Part shown: positions 15,415 through 24,963 of the stretch, piece by piece
How the letters are laid out: each line of letters starts with the position of its first letter
How positions within the stretch are numbered: position 1 is the stretch's first letter
Origin: Gorillibacterium timonense
GTDB lineage: Bacteria; Bacillota; Bacilli; Paenibacillales; NBRC-103111
NCBI RefSeq assembly: GCF_001457415.1
Contig: NZ_LN881721.1
Coordinates: forward strand, 310,001 to 374,000
DNA length: 64,000 nt
Direction: 5' to 3'
The notes under the pieces: generated by a model
The model's input: only the letters and a program-made list of their open reading frames with translations
Told to the model about the DNA's origin: nothing
The model's database searches: none
Position numbers and translations under genes: made by a program

Positions 15415-17199
15415 ATGGGGAATTCGAATCGTTTTATTAAACGGGTTCAACAAGCAGGGAGAGCACGGACCATAGCGGGAAAGAGCATGTTGATCACGAG
15501 TTTGTTCATCTTTGTAACGGGCATCGTTCTTATCTCCTACAGCTATCTCCTGCAAGGAAATGTCATGATGAAGCAACTGGAGTCCGAGTCCCAAAAGACG
15601 ATGGAAGCCTTTGTGAAATCCGTATCACCCGAGGATGTGGCGAGCGCGAAGAACACTCCTGACCCGAGCGCCCCGGTACAAAAGAAGCTGACCCAACTGT
15701 TTGACCAATTATCCGCCACCCATCCCAACATCGCTCAAGGCTATATTTTCGGAGCGGATTTGGATGACTCCAATAAAAGCGGGACCTCGATGATCTCCTT
15801 CCCAACCGCGCTTCTCGACGCATTCGCCACCGAAAACATGAAGCTTGGCGACATGTACGAGCAGCCCAAGATCCATGCGGACGGCGTTCGCGAGATGCAA
15901 CGAACGAAGAAGCTCAGCTTCACCAAAATCTACAAAGACAGCTTCGGCTCATGGTTGACGGTGCTCTATCCCTATCAGAACGAGAAAGGCGAAGTCTATG
16001 CTTACGTGGGGATGGACGTGGACGCCAGTCTCGTGCTTAGCGGCAAAAGAGAGTTGCTGGTCAAAACCTCGATCGCGCTCCTCGTGACCTTATTGGTTGT
16101 GATCGCGCTTCAATACCTGGCCAACCGGAGAACCTTCGCTCCCGTCAAGGATCTGATGCGGGCGCTTGAACGGCTGAGCACCGGAGACTTTTATGTCCGT
16201 CTGCGGGAAAGCGGTGACGAGCTCGGGCAGGTGAACGCTCGGTTTAATCAAACGGTGGAACACATCGGCAACCTGGTCACCACGATCAAGGGAGTATCCA
16301 TCGAGTCGGCCAATCAGTCACAGCAGATGTTCTCGACGGTCGAGATGGGAAATAAAAGCACAGGTGAATTGACAACTCACATTGAGCAGATGATGGACCG
16401 AATCAGCCAGCAGAGCGTCGCGATCACCGAGAGCGCCACCTCCCTCGAGGAGATCGCGACGGGTGTCCAGACGATTGCAGGCAATACGTCCCAATTGTCG
16501 GAAACCTCTACGCAGATGATGCTCCAATCCGAGAAGGGCAACCACAATGTGGAACAGGTGATCGAGCAGATGAACTCCATCCATGATTCCGTCAAAAGCT
16601 CGGTGGTGCTGATGGAAAAGCTTCAACGCCGTTCCGAGGAAATTGGAGAAATCGTTCAGGTGATCACGCAGATTTCGGCTCAGACCAGCTTGTTGTCGCT
16701 GAATGCGAGCATAGAGGCCGCACGGGCAGGCGAGAACGGAAGAGGCTTCGCCGTCGTCGCCAATGAAGTGAAGAAGCTGTCGGAGGAATCGAAGAAGTCC
16801 GCCGAACAGATCGTGGAACTCGTCGCCCACATTCGGAAGGAAACCAAGCAGGCGGTAGAATCCATTGTAGAGGGCGAACGAAACGTCGAAAGCGGCATGG
16901 AAATCGTCAAGGAGACGGGGGTCCTCTTCAACGAAATTTTGGCGGCAACCGATCAGGTAACGACCCAAGCCCAGGAGGTTTCCGCCGCTACGGAGGAGAT
17001 GGTCGCCGTGACCGAGCAAATTTCCGCATCGTTCCAGGAGCTATCCGGACTCGCCGATCAGAATGCGTCTCTCTCGGATGATATGAAGGGACAGGCCTAT
17101 GAACAGCAGGAGGCCTTTGCACAGATCGTGGATTCGGCCGATCATTTGAATCGCATTTCCGATCAATTAAAAGACTTAGTCAAGGATTTGGCTGTATAG
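15415..17199 (+). CDS. Methyl-accepting chemotaxis protein
   Basis: A 594-residue chemoreceptor. The ATG at 15415 has GAAGGGG seven bases upstream and lies after the leader terminator; an upstream in-frame start at 15304 would lie inside the riboswitch and is rejected. Order: basic N-terminus, membrane segment about residues 24-44, an extracellular sensor of about 160 residues with a Cache-like [20 protein letters not shown] stretch, a second membrane segment ([15 protein letters not shown]), HAMP, and the signalling hairpin with the highly conserved tip [20 protein letters not shown] followed by [20 protein letters not shown]. The ligand is unknown. It is the first gene of a probable operon with the NRPS at 17254 (only 54 bp between, no terminator seen). 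Confidence 0.93.
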   Translation: MGNSNRFIKRVQQAGRARTIAGKSMLITSLFIFVTGIVLISYSYLLQGNVMMKQLESESQKTMEAFVKSVSPEDVASAKNTPDPSAPVQKKLTQLFDQLSATHPNIAQGYIFGADLDDSNKSGTSMISFPTALLDAFATENMKLGDMYEQPKIHADGVREMQRTKKLSFTKIYKDSFGSWLTVLYPYQNEKGEVYAYVGMDVDASLVLSGKRELLVKTSIALLVTLLVVIALQYLANRRTFAPVKDLMRALERLSTGDFYVRLRESGDELGQVNARFNQTVEHIGNLVTTIKGVSIESANQSQQMFSTVEMGNKSTGELTTHIEQMMDRISQQSVAITESATSLEEIATGVQTIAGNTSQLSETSTQMMLQSEKGNHNVEQVIEQMNSIHDSVKSSVVLMEKLQRRSEEIGEIVQVITQISAQTSLLSLNASIEAARAGENGRGFAVVANEVKKLSEESKKSAEQIVELVAHIRKETKQAVESIVEGERNVESGMEIVKETGVLFNEILAATDQVTTQAQEVSAATEEMVAVTEQISASFQELSGLADQNASLSDDMKGQAYEQQEAFAQIVDSADHLNRISDQLKDLVKDLAV

Positions 17200-17253
17200 A
17201 GACGGTTCCCGCAACAGGAAAACAGACTTAACTTTTATGAGGGATGTGTGGTT

Positions 17254-20200
17254 ATGAAGGCGATTCTGGCAAATGGGGAAGAAAACAGACTGCGATGGCT
17301 TCAAGAGCTGGCGGAGCCGGTGCCCCAATTGGGTCTGCCGGCAGATAACCCGGAGCGGCAAGCGGGGGTCCAGACAGCGAGCGCAATCCTGAACCTTCAT
17401 GCCGATGATTCGGAGGTCGTTGGGTTCCTACGTCTGCGCAACCGGGGCGGAGAAATGGCAAGTGTTTTAACCCTCTATATGAGCTTTCTTCACCGCATGA
17501 CCTTGGAAAGCGATCTGCTGATCGGTCTCCAAAGGGAGAACGGCTCACTCGTCCCCCTGCGTGTCGTATGCGACAAAGAGACTACCTTCTCGGCTCTGTT
17601 CCGCCAGATTCGTGACAAGTTGCTGTGGATGGAGCGGGATGTTCCTGGAGGGAAGATGGGAACGGAAGAGTTGCCGGATGTGGCCTATTCCATGTTATAT
17701 GGAACCAGTGGTCTGCCGGGAGAGAACGGAGTGCGGTTCTCGATCGAACGTGACGGCGACGCTTGGGCGTTGACTCTCGCCTATTACCCGGAACGGTTTA
17801 CAGAGGCGACCATCCAACGGTTTTTACATTATATGAGGAGACTCGCTCGCGTCGGCCTGGCCGATCCGGGCCGGGTAGTCGCGAGTGCGGACATTCTCAC
17901 GCTCGAAGACCGGTGGGCCTATTCTCGCCTGAATGACACGGCTGCCCCTGCCTCTGAAGAGATAACCATCACGGAATGGTTTTCTCGGACGGCATACCGG
18001 TACGGCAGCAAGATTGCCCTCTCGTGCGGTGGAGACTTTCTGACCTATCGGGAGCTTCACGAGCAATCCAACCAGATTGCCAGCTATCTCCGGAACGAAG
18101 GATTGAAGCCAGGAGAGCCCGTCGCCCTTTATATGGAGAGAAGCATTCAATCGGTGGTTTCCCTTTTGGGGGTGCTGAAGGCGGGCGGGGCTTATGTCCC
18201 CGTCGATCCGAGCCACCCCGCTGACCGCAATGCCTATATCATCAGAGACACGAAAGCGAGATTCGCCCTCAGCAGTCCAGCTCTTACTACACGGCTGGAA
18301 GGGCTTTTCGCCGGACCGTCGTCCACAAAGCTGCGCATCCTCAATCCGGAAGATGCCACTCTTGATCAATCGGTGGAGGCGTTGGAGGAGCTTGCCCATC
18401 CGGATGCTCTTGCCTATCTCATCTACACCTCCGGTTCAACGGGCACGCCAAAAGGCGCCATGATCACGCATCAGGCAGTGGTTAACCTGGTTACGGGCAT
18501 CCGCCGCCTGTTGAATTGGAGCGAGGATGACATCATCGCTCAGTACTCGACCTTCAGCTTCGACGCATCGGTCTTCGACTTGTTCGGAGCTTTGCTGCTC
18601 GGAGCGCATCTGCACCTCCTTGAAGACGAAGAACGGTTCTCGGTGGAATCGTTCACCGCCGCTATCGCAGGTGCTCAGGCGACGCAGATCGGCATTCTTC
18701 CTCCGGTCTTCTTCAGCCGGCTGGCCGCTCATCTGCCGAAGGAAGCGGCGGATCGGTACAGCACGGTGAAGAATCTGCTGCTTGGCGGAGAAGCTCTGCA
18801 GGGCCAATCGGTCCGCCTGTTTCAACAGAAGGTGGGGCTTGAGACGGCGATTGTCAATGTATACGGTCCGACCGAATGCACTTCTGTGACGACGACCCAT
18901 ACGGTCGATTATCCGCTCCCAGAGAATGTGGCGATCGTTTCAATCGGCAAGCCGATGGCCAATTACCGGGTCTACATTGTCAATGAGCTGAACCGGCTTT
19001 GCCCGCCGGGCGTAACGGGTGAGTTGATCATCGAATCTCCGGGTGTGGGTCTCGGGTATCTGAACCAGCCCGAGAAGACGAGGGAGGCGTTCATTCCCGA
19101 CCCATTCCGGCCATCCTCGGGCAAGAGATTTTACCGGACCGGAGACTTGGCCAAGCTCTGCCCCGATGGCGAGCTCGAGTATGCCGGACGCCGCGACAAT
19201 CAGGTGAAGATTCGCGGCTATCGCATTGAGATCGGCGAGATCGAGGATCATCTCGCGAAGCACGTAGCGCTCGGCGATGTAGCCGTCGTTGCGATGCCCG
19301 ACACGGATGGAAGCAAGATGCTCACCGCCTTCTATACGCTCAAGACCGAGAAGCGCGTGACGAAATCGGAACTCGTCTCTTATTTGGAGCAGAAGCTGCC
19401 TTCCTATATGATCCCCAAGCATTTCCGGCAGCTGCCCGATTTCCCTCTCTCTCCAAACCGGAAGATCGACCGGAAGGCGCTCGTTCAGCTTGGGCCCGGA
19501 GAAGATGACGACCTTCGGGAAGACTTTACGGCTCCGCGGACAGCCCTTGAAACCGAGGTGGCGGCTGCATGGGGGCAGGCGCTTGGACTCCACCGAGTGG
19601 GACTTCAGGACAACTTTTTTACCATCGGCGGCTACTCGCTCAAAATTCTCGAGACCCTGGTGCTTATGAAGCCGAGATATCCTCAATTGAAGATCGCCGA
19701 CTTCTTCGCTTATCCTACCGTAGAAGAGATGGCGGAGCGGATTCTTGCCTTGAAAGAGACAGGTACAGGAGAAACGGCGGAAGTGTTGTCGGAGCAAAGG
19801 ATCGGAGAACTGGCGGAGTACCCTTCCGTCTTCGGGAAGACGGATTTTCCGCCGCTTGCGACGGCTCACCCGCATGTCTTCCTGACCGGGGCGACCGGTT
19901 ACCTCGGTTCACGCTTGCTGAACGACCTCCTGATGAGGCCCGAAGTATCTGTCACCTGTCTAGTGCGCAAGCGGGGAGATCAACCCGTGTTCGACCGGCT
20001 CGCCGACAGCATGGAAGATTATTTCGGCCACGAAATCCGGGCGATGATGGCGAAACGCGTTACTGCGGTGGAAGGCGACATGGAGAAAGAGGGACTCGGC
20101 TTAAGCGAGGATGACCACAAGCGGTTGATCGAATCCGTCGATCTCATCCTGCACTGCGGGGCTGAGGTGCGGCACTTCGGCAGCGAGGAGCATTTTGCCC

Positions 20201-20997
20201 GCACCAACGTCGACAGCACCCGCCGCTTGCTCGAGTTAGCCGCCTGCAGAGAGGGCATCCGGTTCCACTTCATCTCGACGATGGGGATTCCGGAGGAGTT
20301 GGCCCTCGCGGGGAAATGGGAGGATTTCGTCTCCTCTGGCGATTACGACTACAGTGCGGCTGTTGAAAATGTCTACACCAACAGCAAGTTGGAAGCGGAA
20401 AAGCTCGTCATCCGGGCGGGAGAATCGGGAGCAATCCCGGTCGCCGTGTATCGGGTCGGCAACCTATGCTGCGATTCCGTGACCGGCCGTTTCCAGCGGA
20501 ACATTGACGGGAATGCCTTTTACCGCATGCTGAAAGCCATGCTGCTGCTTAAGAAAGCCCCGAAGGTGCAGTGGGAGGTCGACCTTACCCCGATCGATTA
20601 TGCCGGTTGGTCCATCACGGAGCTTGCTCTGCAGCCCGATAGCACAGGTCGTCTATTCCACATTTGCAATCCACATACGATTTCTTACGAGGATCTGGTT
20701 GAGCTGTTCCGCGAAGAAGGCTATTCCATTGAATGGATGGACAACGCCGATTATGAGAAATGGCTTTTGGATCCGACCGTTGAGAAGGACCGTGCGGGAA
20801 CCGAACTCGCGATGGTCCATCTGGAAGGTGACGGCGCCAAGCAGCTTTCCTACCGGTACGCTTGTCCAAATACCGTTTCTCGGCTTTCAGGGGGGAAAGG
20901 GGCTTGTCCCATTCCTGACAAAACGTATATCCACCGCTTGATCGAGCATGCCGTGAGCAGCTGCTATTTTCCTAAAGGAGGCCTTGATCCACAATGA
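17254..20997 (+). CDS. One-module NRPS: partial condensation, adenylation, carrier, thioester reductase
   Basis: A 1247-residue enzyme. ATG 17254 has GAGGGA about ten bases upstream; GTG 17248 is an alternative. Residues 1-225 resemble only the C-terminal half of a condensation domain, with no HHxxxDG motif. Adenylation domain about 235-745: YTSGSTGTPKGAM, FDASVFDLFG (Asp 437), LLGGEALQG, VYGPTECT, GRRDNQVKIRGYRIE and the catalytic lysine in NRKIDRK (about 737). Carrier domain with DNFFTIGGYSLK (Ser 795). NAD(P)H-dependent reductase about 870-1240 with FLTGATGYLGSRLL and YTNSKLEAEK (Tyr 1041, Lys 1045), releasing the product as aldehyde or alcohol. By alignment from memory to GrsA the specificity residues read D-A-F-I-L-G-V-S-V, which resembles branched aliphatic codes; this is a weak prediction. 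The phosphopantetheinyl transferase follows with a four-base overlap. Confidence 0.9.
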   Translation: MKAILANGEENRLRWLQELAEPVPQLGLPADNPERQAGVQTASAILNLHADDSEVVGFLRLRNRGGEMASVLTLYMSFLHRMTLESDLLIGLQRENGSLVPLRVVCDKETTFSALFRQIRDKLLWMERDVPGGKMGTEELPDVAYSMLYGTSGLPGENGVRFSIERDGDAWALTLAYYPERFTEATIQRFLHYMRRLARVGLADPGRVVASADILTLEDRWAYSRLNDTAAPASEEITITEWFSRTAYRYGSKIALSCGGDFLTYRELHEQSNQIASYLRNEGLKPGEPVALYMERSIQSVVSLLGVLKAGGAYVPVDPSHPADRNAYIIRDTKARFALSSPALTTRLEGLFAGPSSTKLRILNPEDATLDQSVEALEELAHPDALAYLIYTSGSTGTPKGAMITHQAVVNLVTGIRRLLNWSEDDIIAQYSTFSFDASVFDLFGALLLGAHLHLLEDEERFSVESFTAAIAGAQATQIGILPPVFFSRLAAHLPKEAADRYSTVKNLLLGGEALQGQSVRLFQQKVGLETAIVNVYGPTECTSVTTTHTVDYPLPENVAIVSIGKPMANYRVYIVNELNRLCPPGVTGELIIESPGVGLGYLNQPEKTREAFIPDPFRPSSGKRFYRTGDLAKLCPDGELEYAGRRDNQVKIRGYRIEIGEIEDHLAKHVALGDVAVVAMPDTDGSKMLTAFYTLKTEKRVTKSELVSYLEQKLPSYMIPKHFRQLPDFPLSPNRKIDRKALVQLGPGEDDDLREDFTAPRTALETEVAAAWGQALGLHRVGLQDNFFTIGGYSLKILETLVLMKPRYPQLKIADFFAYPTVEEMAERILALKETGTGETAEVLSEQRIGELAEYPSVFGKTDFPPLATAHPHVFLTGATGYLGSRLLNDLLMRPEVSVTCLVRKRGDQPVFDRLADSMEDYFGHEIRAMMAKRVTAVEGDMEKEGLGLSEDDHKRLIESVDLILHCGAEVRHFGSEEHFARTNVDSTRRLLELAACREGIRFHFISTMGIPEELALAGKWEDFVSSGDYDYSAAVENVYTNSKLEAEKLVIRAGESGAIPVAVYRVGNLCCDSVTGRFQRNIDGNAFYRMLKAMLLLKKAPKVQWEVDLTPIDYAGWSITELALQPDSTGRLFHICNPHTISYEDLVELFREEGYSIEWMDNADYEKWLLDPTVEKDRAGTELAMVHLEGDGAKQLSYRYACPNTVSRLSGGKGACPIPDKTYIHRLIEHAVSSCYFPKGGLDPQ

Positions 20998-21794
20998 AGT
21001 CCTGCTTGGTCGCGGTATCACTGGATAACTGGACGATAGAAAATGAAGGGCTGCTCTCGCTCTTATCGGAGCAGGAAGTGAGGGCGCTCCGTCTGCACGG
21101 CACCAAGCGGGAGCTGCTCTCTTCTCTGGTCGGGTATACCCTCGCCAAGTCCCTGATCCGCTTTCGGTATCATGCGGAAGGAGAGCTTAAACGTGAGCGA
21201 GGAGGGAAACCGTACCTAGACTCTCCGGATTGGGAGGGAGACTTCTCCATGTCTCACTCGGAGAACCTCGTTGTCTGTGCCATAACGCCCACCGGCAAGA
21301 TTGGGGTCGACGTGGAGAAGGCTCGTCCCGTGATGAACGAGCTCATCCGGGAATGCCTCTCGGAGCAGGAACGAAAGCAATGGATGGACGCTTCGAATGA
21401 TGAAGAGCGAAAGGCGTTGTTTTTCCGGTTTTGGACCTTAAAGGAAGCCTACCTGAAATTCACCGGAGCCGGGTTGATCGGCGCGAGCTTACCGGAGCTG
21501 GATTTTGCCGGGAAAGCCCAGACACAGGCGGTCTCTGCACCGGACGCGCGAGAGGACGGATCTTACCCCGTATTGCTGCATAACGAGAAAGAGCAGGACG
21601 AAGTAAAGTTCTGCCACTTTGAGCTCGCCGGCGGATATTCCCTTGCCTCTTGCGGGGATGAGCGGTTCTCTGCTCCTGAGTGGCTGTCTTCGCCGCGGCT
21701 TCTGCCCAGCAAGCCCATCCATGCAAGCAGAAAGCTCGTAAGAGAAACCGGTTTTCGCAAAGTGCCTGGCCTTTGGTCCAGTTTCTTTTCTTGA
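20994..21794 (+). CDS. 4'-phosphopantetheinyl transferase, Sfp type
   Basis: A 266-residue Sfp/Gsp-like transferase. It overlaps the NRPS stop by four bases (ATGA), and an AAAGGAGG site lies just upstream within the NRPS end. Signature residues: GGKPYLD at about residue 67, FSMSHSENLVVCAI, GVDVEKARPV (first Mg-binding aspartate) and FFRFWTLKEAYLKFTGAGL (second acidic cluster and catalytic lysine). It moves the phosphopantetheine arm of CoA onto the carrier serine of the NRPS. The direct coupling says the NRPS is its main client; it may also serve other carriers. The C-terminal 80 residues are longer and less typical. Confidence 0.92.
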   Translation: MKSCLVAVSLDNWTIENEGLLSLLSEQEVRALRLHGTKRELLSSLVGYTLAKSLIRFRYHAEGELKRERGGKPYLDSPDWEGDFSMSHSENLVVCAITPTGKIGVDVEKARPVMNELIRECLSEQERKQWMDASNDEERKALFFRFWTLKEAYLKFTGAGLIGASLPELDFAGKAQTQAVSAPDAREDGSYPVLLHNEKEQDEVKFCHFELAGGYSLASCGDERFSAPEWLSSPRLLPSKPIHASRKLVRETGFRKVPGLWSSFFS

Positions 21795-21871
21795 CTTAAG
21801 ATGGATGACGAATTTCCTTTCGACTGGTAATCTAGGGGACATAGGGATAACCAGGTTCGGGAGGGAAAGGT

Positions 21872-22375
21872 ATGAACAAACGCACGATCGTCGGTCCGGT
21901 TCTGATTTTGCTGGGAGCTTATCTGATTCTAAACAAAGGAGGAGAGCTTGAAGCGGGTTCCATATTCGGAACGTTTTGGGCGACTCTCTTTATCATTCCG
22001 CTCGGCTTGTTCTTTCATTGGATGTACTTCTCCATGACGAGACGCCGGGCGGCAGGGCTGCTGATTCCGGGAGGAATTCTGCTGACCGTTGGTCTGGTTT
22101 GCCAGGTCTCGATGCTGACAGGAGACTGGGGCACGACGTGGCCGGGCTTCATTCTGGCTCCTGCAGTCGGTCTTGCCGAATTCTACTGGTTCGGCGGCAG
22201 GAATCGATGGCTGCTCATTCCGATCAACATCCTTGTCGTCATTTCACTCTTGTTTTTCTCCGTCTTTACGGTAGAGGCCCTGTTCAATCGGACCATTATG
22301 GGGCAGCCGTTCATCGCCGTCGCGCTCATTCTCGGCGGGCTGGCGTTCATGCTCATCAGGAAGAAGGATTCCTGA
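21872..22375 (+). CDS. Small multispanning membrane protein, LiaI/LiaF-TM-like
   Basis: A 167-residue protein with about five hydrophobic helices in a LiaI-LiaF-TM-like pattern: IVGPVLILLGAYLILNKGG, LFIIPLGLFFHWMYF, AGLLIPGGILLTVGLVCQ, WPGFILAPAVGLAEFYWFGG, and two further helices ending in a short basic tail. No enzymatic motif. It is 77 bp downstream of the transferase with no visible terminator, so it may be the last gene of the riboswitch operon; a strong terminator follows at 22425. The start has GGGAGGGAAAGG upstream. Function unknown. Confidence 0.75.
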   Translation: MNKRTIVGPVLILLGAYLILNKGGELEAGSIFGTFWATLFIIPLGLFFHWMYFSMTRRRAAGLLIPGGILLTVGLVCQVSMLTGDWGTTWPGFILAPAVGLAEFYWFGGRNRWLLIPINILVVISLLFFSVFTVEALFNRTIMGQPFIAVALILGGLAFMLIRKKDS

Positions 22376-22424
22376 TGCCGTCAGCTCCAGCGGCTTGAAA
22401 GCAAGCTCTAGAGGCACAAATCCA

Positions 22425-22466
22425 AAAAAACGCAGCGGTTGCTTCGATGCAACCGCTGCGTTTTTT
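22425..22466. terminator. Strong bidirectional terminator
   Basis: Perfect 18-bp arms (AAAAAACGCAGCGGTTGC and its complement) at 22425-22442 and 22449-22466 with a six-base loop. It separates the riboswitch-led operon from the convergent AraC-type gene. Confidence 0.93.
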
Positions 22467-22540
22467 AATGTCGCTATCCCTTACCCTGTACTCAGGAGAG
22501 GGGAAGCGGTTTGAGCCGAATCCTGATTCATCGGCCATTA

Positions 22541-23347
22541 TCAGACAAATGATGGTTTTGTCTCAAAGAAACGCAAGATGGAGCCGTCTGGTGTCGTCAC
22601 GCTGCATTCTCTGGCTCCCCATGGCTGCGGTTCAATGTCTGAAATCTGGTTCCAGCCACTGTTCTTGACGAGGCTGTGGAGGGTATCGATTCCTTCCACC
22701 ATCAGAAAGCCGACTACACCCTTTACAGGCTCGCCCGTGAAAAGGTGAAAGCCTCGGAACGGCGTGATGTGCGCTACGGCAATCTCGCTCGGATAATCGA
22801 AGACGCAGCCGTAATCGCCTCGTCCGGCACTGTCCCTTGCAACAATATCGCCATACCATCCAAGCGTATTCTGAAACCATTCCAATGTCTTGTCCATATC
22901 CCTCGTAAAGTAGACAGGACCGTTTTCCCGGATAACATATCCTCTTTCGCTGTAGCTGCTCATCTTTTTCGACCACCCGTTCAGAGTAGATTGGAAAGTG
23001 ATCCTTGAATAGGCTTTTAGGGGAACACCCTCGCTGCGCGCCGACGATGGTGTCATTCCATGCCATTGATGAAATGCCCGCGAAAAGGCGGCCGGTGAAT
23101 CATAGCCGTATTTCAACGCGATATCGATGATTTTCCCATCGCACGATTGAAGGTCATTCGCTGCGAGTGTCAGCTTTCTGCGGCGAATGTATTCTCCAAG
23201 GGAAAGATGCGTCATGAACGAAAAAACGCGTTGAAATTCCCATACCGAGCAGCCCGCATATTGCGCTGCAATGGCCAGGTCCATATCCCCGGTCAAATGA
23301 TCCTCAATATAGGCAATGGCTTGGTTCATCCCATTATGCCAGTTCAA
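22541..23347 (-). CDS. AraC-family regulator fused to a VOC/glyoxalase-like domain
   Basis: A 268-residue protein. I chose a TTG start at 23347-23345 because AGGAGGT stands six bases upstream; the open frame further upstream lacks such a site. Residues 1-105 form a double AraC helix-turn-helix (DLAIAAQYAGCSVWEFQRVF and IIDIALKYGYDSPAAFSRAF). Residues about 140-265 look like a VOC (glyoxalase/bleomycin-resistance) fold: DKTLEWFQNTLGWYGDI, GFHLFTGEPVKGVVGFLMV, ATTPDGSILRFFE-like end. Such fusions are thought to sense small molecules through the VOC domain. Its DNA-binding half resembles that of the AraC protein at 54447. Confidence 0.8.
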   Translation of the reverse strand: MNWHNGMNQAIAYIEDHLTGDMDLAIAAQYAGCSVWEFQRVFSFMTHLSLGEYIRRRKLTLAANDLQSCDGKIIDIALKYGYDSPAAFSRAFHQWHGMTPSSARSEGVPLKAYSRITFQSTLNGWSKKMSSYSERGYVIRENGPVYFTRDMDKTLEWFQNTLGWYGDIVARDSAGRGDYGCVFDYPSEIAVAHITPFRGFHLFTGEPVKGVVGFLMVEGIDTLHSLVKNSGWNQISDIEPQPWGARECSVTTPDGSILRFFETKPSFV

Positions 23348-23582
23348 TCTCTCACCTCCTGCGGATTTTATCCGAACTTTCATAATTCTGAAGAAATCAA
23401 AAGCAGGCAGCGGAATGATCGAGGAATACCTTCCGGAAACCGGAAAGTCATTCCCATTTCCCGGTGTTTGTCCCCATTTCCCGATGTCGCATATGATCAA
23501 GATTGCTCCACATGTAAGATAAGCAGATCGTTTCTTCCTCAGAAATAAAACAGCGCGCACCGATAACGGTACGCGCTTGCGG

Positions 23583-23909
23583 TTAGCTTTGCGGCTCGGG
23601 CTTTCTCGCCGCTTTGACCTCATAAACCGCTCCCTGGCTGTTGAGGATGTACTCCGGTTTTGGTTTCCCCCGGGATTGCCGATGGCCTTCCAGGTGAACC
23701 TCGCTCTTCTCCCAGCCCTTCCAGTGCTCCTCCGATTCCCACCGAATCATGACGACCACTTCCTGCTCCCCGCGGCGAGGTTTTTGGACGAGCACGGACA
23801 AATCGAGGAAGCCCGGGCTCTCTTCCACGGGGCTTTTGGAGCTGAAGCGCTCCACAATGGAATCTGCAAATCCTTCTTGCACGGTAAAAGTCTTCATTTG
23901 AATGAACAT
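23583..23909 (-). CDS. Heme-degrading monooxygenase, IsdG/HmoA type
   Basis: A 108-residue protein of the dimeric ferredoxin-like (ABM) fold. The N-terminus MFIQMKTFTVQEGFADSIVE matches the HmoA/IsdG opening, with EESPGFLDLSVL and EVVVMIRWESEEHWKGW in the expected places; the conserved tryptophans and the C-terminal His region (VHLEGH) agree with heme-degrading members. It would open heme to release iron in the cytoplasm. A Fur box 45-59 bp upstream of the start codon supports iron control. An alternative is a generic antibiotic-biosynthesis-monooxygenase paralogue, which the Fur box makes less likely. Confidence 0.82.
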   Translation of the reverse strand: MFIQMKTFTVQEGFADSIVERFSSKSPVEESPGFLDLSVLVQKPRRGEQEVVVMIRWESEEHWKGWEKSEVHLEGHRQSRGKPKPEYILNSQGAVYEVKAARKPEPQS

Positions 23910-23953
23910 AATGGAGGGTTCCTCCTGACGTGTAGGATCCTCTTCATTTTAAC

Positions 23954-23968
23954 TGAGAATCATTATCA
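23954..23968 (-). promoter_or_regulatory. Fur box ahead of the heme monooxygenase gene
   Basis: TGAGAATCATTATCA matches the 7-1-7 Bacillus Fur consensus TGATAATNATTATCA with a single mismatch. It lies between the monooxygenase start (23909) and the end of the dehydrogenase gene. Confidence 0.85.
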
Positions 23969-23982
23969 ACGTCAAAGGAATC

Positions 23983-24963
23983 TTACTTGCTGTCTAGCGG
24001 GTCCGTTTGCCGATTTTCTTTAATGGAAGAGATGCTGGAGCGAATGATCTCGCAAGAGGCTGCAAACTGATTCTGCTCCTTCTCCGGCAGCTTCAGCTCA
24101 ACGATCTCCTTCATGCCCTGGCGGGTGATGATCGCGGGAACCCCTACACAGACGTCGTCCTGACCGTATTCCCCCTCCAGGATCGCGGAGACGGCGATGA
24201 TGCGGTGATCGTCGTTGAAGATGGAGCGAGTGATATGGGCGAGCGCATTGCCGATGCCGTAGTGGGTCGAGCCCTTGCGATGGAAGATTTCCCATCCGGC
24301 ATTCCGGGTTTTATAGGCGATCTCTTCAAGATTCATATGGCCGAAGCGTTGGGGATGCTGCTCCAGAATATCCAGGAGCGGCTTACCGCCAATGGTCACA
24401 TGCGACCAAGCGGGGAATTGCGATTCTCCGTGCTCGCCAAGCACATAGCCTTGAACGCTGCGGGGATCGACGGATAGATATTCCGATAGCAGAGTCTTGA
24501 GCCGCGAGGAGTCAATTGAGGTGCCCGTCCCAAGCACATGGCTGCGAGGCAGGCCGGATACCTTGCGGACCACATAGGTGATGACGTCGACGGGATTGCT
24601 CGCGATGAGGAAAATGCCGCTGAATCCGCTGGCCATCACCTTTTCCACGATTCCGCTGGTGACTTCAACCGCCGCGTCGAGAACATCTAAGCGAGTTTGC
24701 CCTTCCTTCGGATTCGGGCCGGCGCAAAGGATGACGATATCGACATCGCCGCATTGGTCGTAGCTGCCAGTATGAATTTTCGTGCGGGAATGGATGAAAT
24801 CCATGCAGTGAGACAAATCCAACGCCTGGGCGTAAGCCCGGTCATGATTGCGGTCGATGAGCATAATCTCGTCGCATACCGATTGATTAATGAGGGAATA
24901 TGCACAGCTGGACCCTACATAGCCCATGCCGATGATCGCCACCTTGCGAACCGTGCTCGCCAT
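23983..24963 (-). CDS. L-lactate dehydrogenase family NAD-dependent 2-hydroxyacid dehydrogenase
   Basis: A 326-residue tetrameric-type LDH/MDH family enzyme. NAD-binding motif [14 protein letters not shown] at the start; catalytic residues visible: the arginine in [10 protein letters not shown], the aspartate/arginine pair in [17 protein letters not shown], and the catalytic histidine in [13 protein letters not shown] (about 178). It interconverts a 2-oxo acid and an L-2-hydroxy acid, most simply pyruvate and L-lactate. The position that is Gln in LDH and Arg in malate dehydrogenases appears to be Pro here ([12 protein letters not shown]), so substrate choice is uncertain. It is monocistronic; TAAAGGAG stands ahead of the start. 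Confidence 0.85.
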   Translation of the reverse strand: MASTVRKVAIIGMGYVGSSCAYSLINQSVCDEIMLIDRNHDRAYAQALDLSHCMDFIHSRTKIHTGSYDQCGDVDIVILCAGPNPKEGQTRLDVLDAAVEVTSGIVEKVMASGFSGIFLIASNPVDVITYVVRKVSGLPRSHVLGTGTSIDSSRLKTLLSEYLSVDPRSVQGYVLGEHGESQFPAWSHVTIGGKPLLDILEQHPQRFGHMNLEEIAYKTRNAGWEIFHRKGSTHYGIGNALAHITRSIFNDDHRIIAVSAILEGEYGQDDVCVGVPAIITRQGMKEIVELKLPEKEQNQFAASCEIIRSSISSIKENRQTDPLDSK

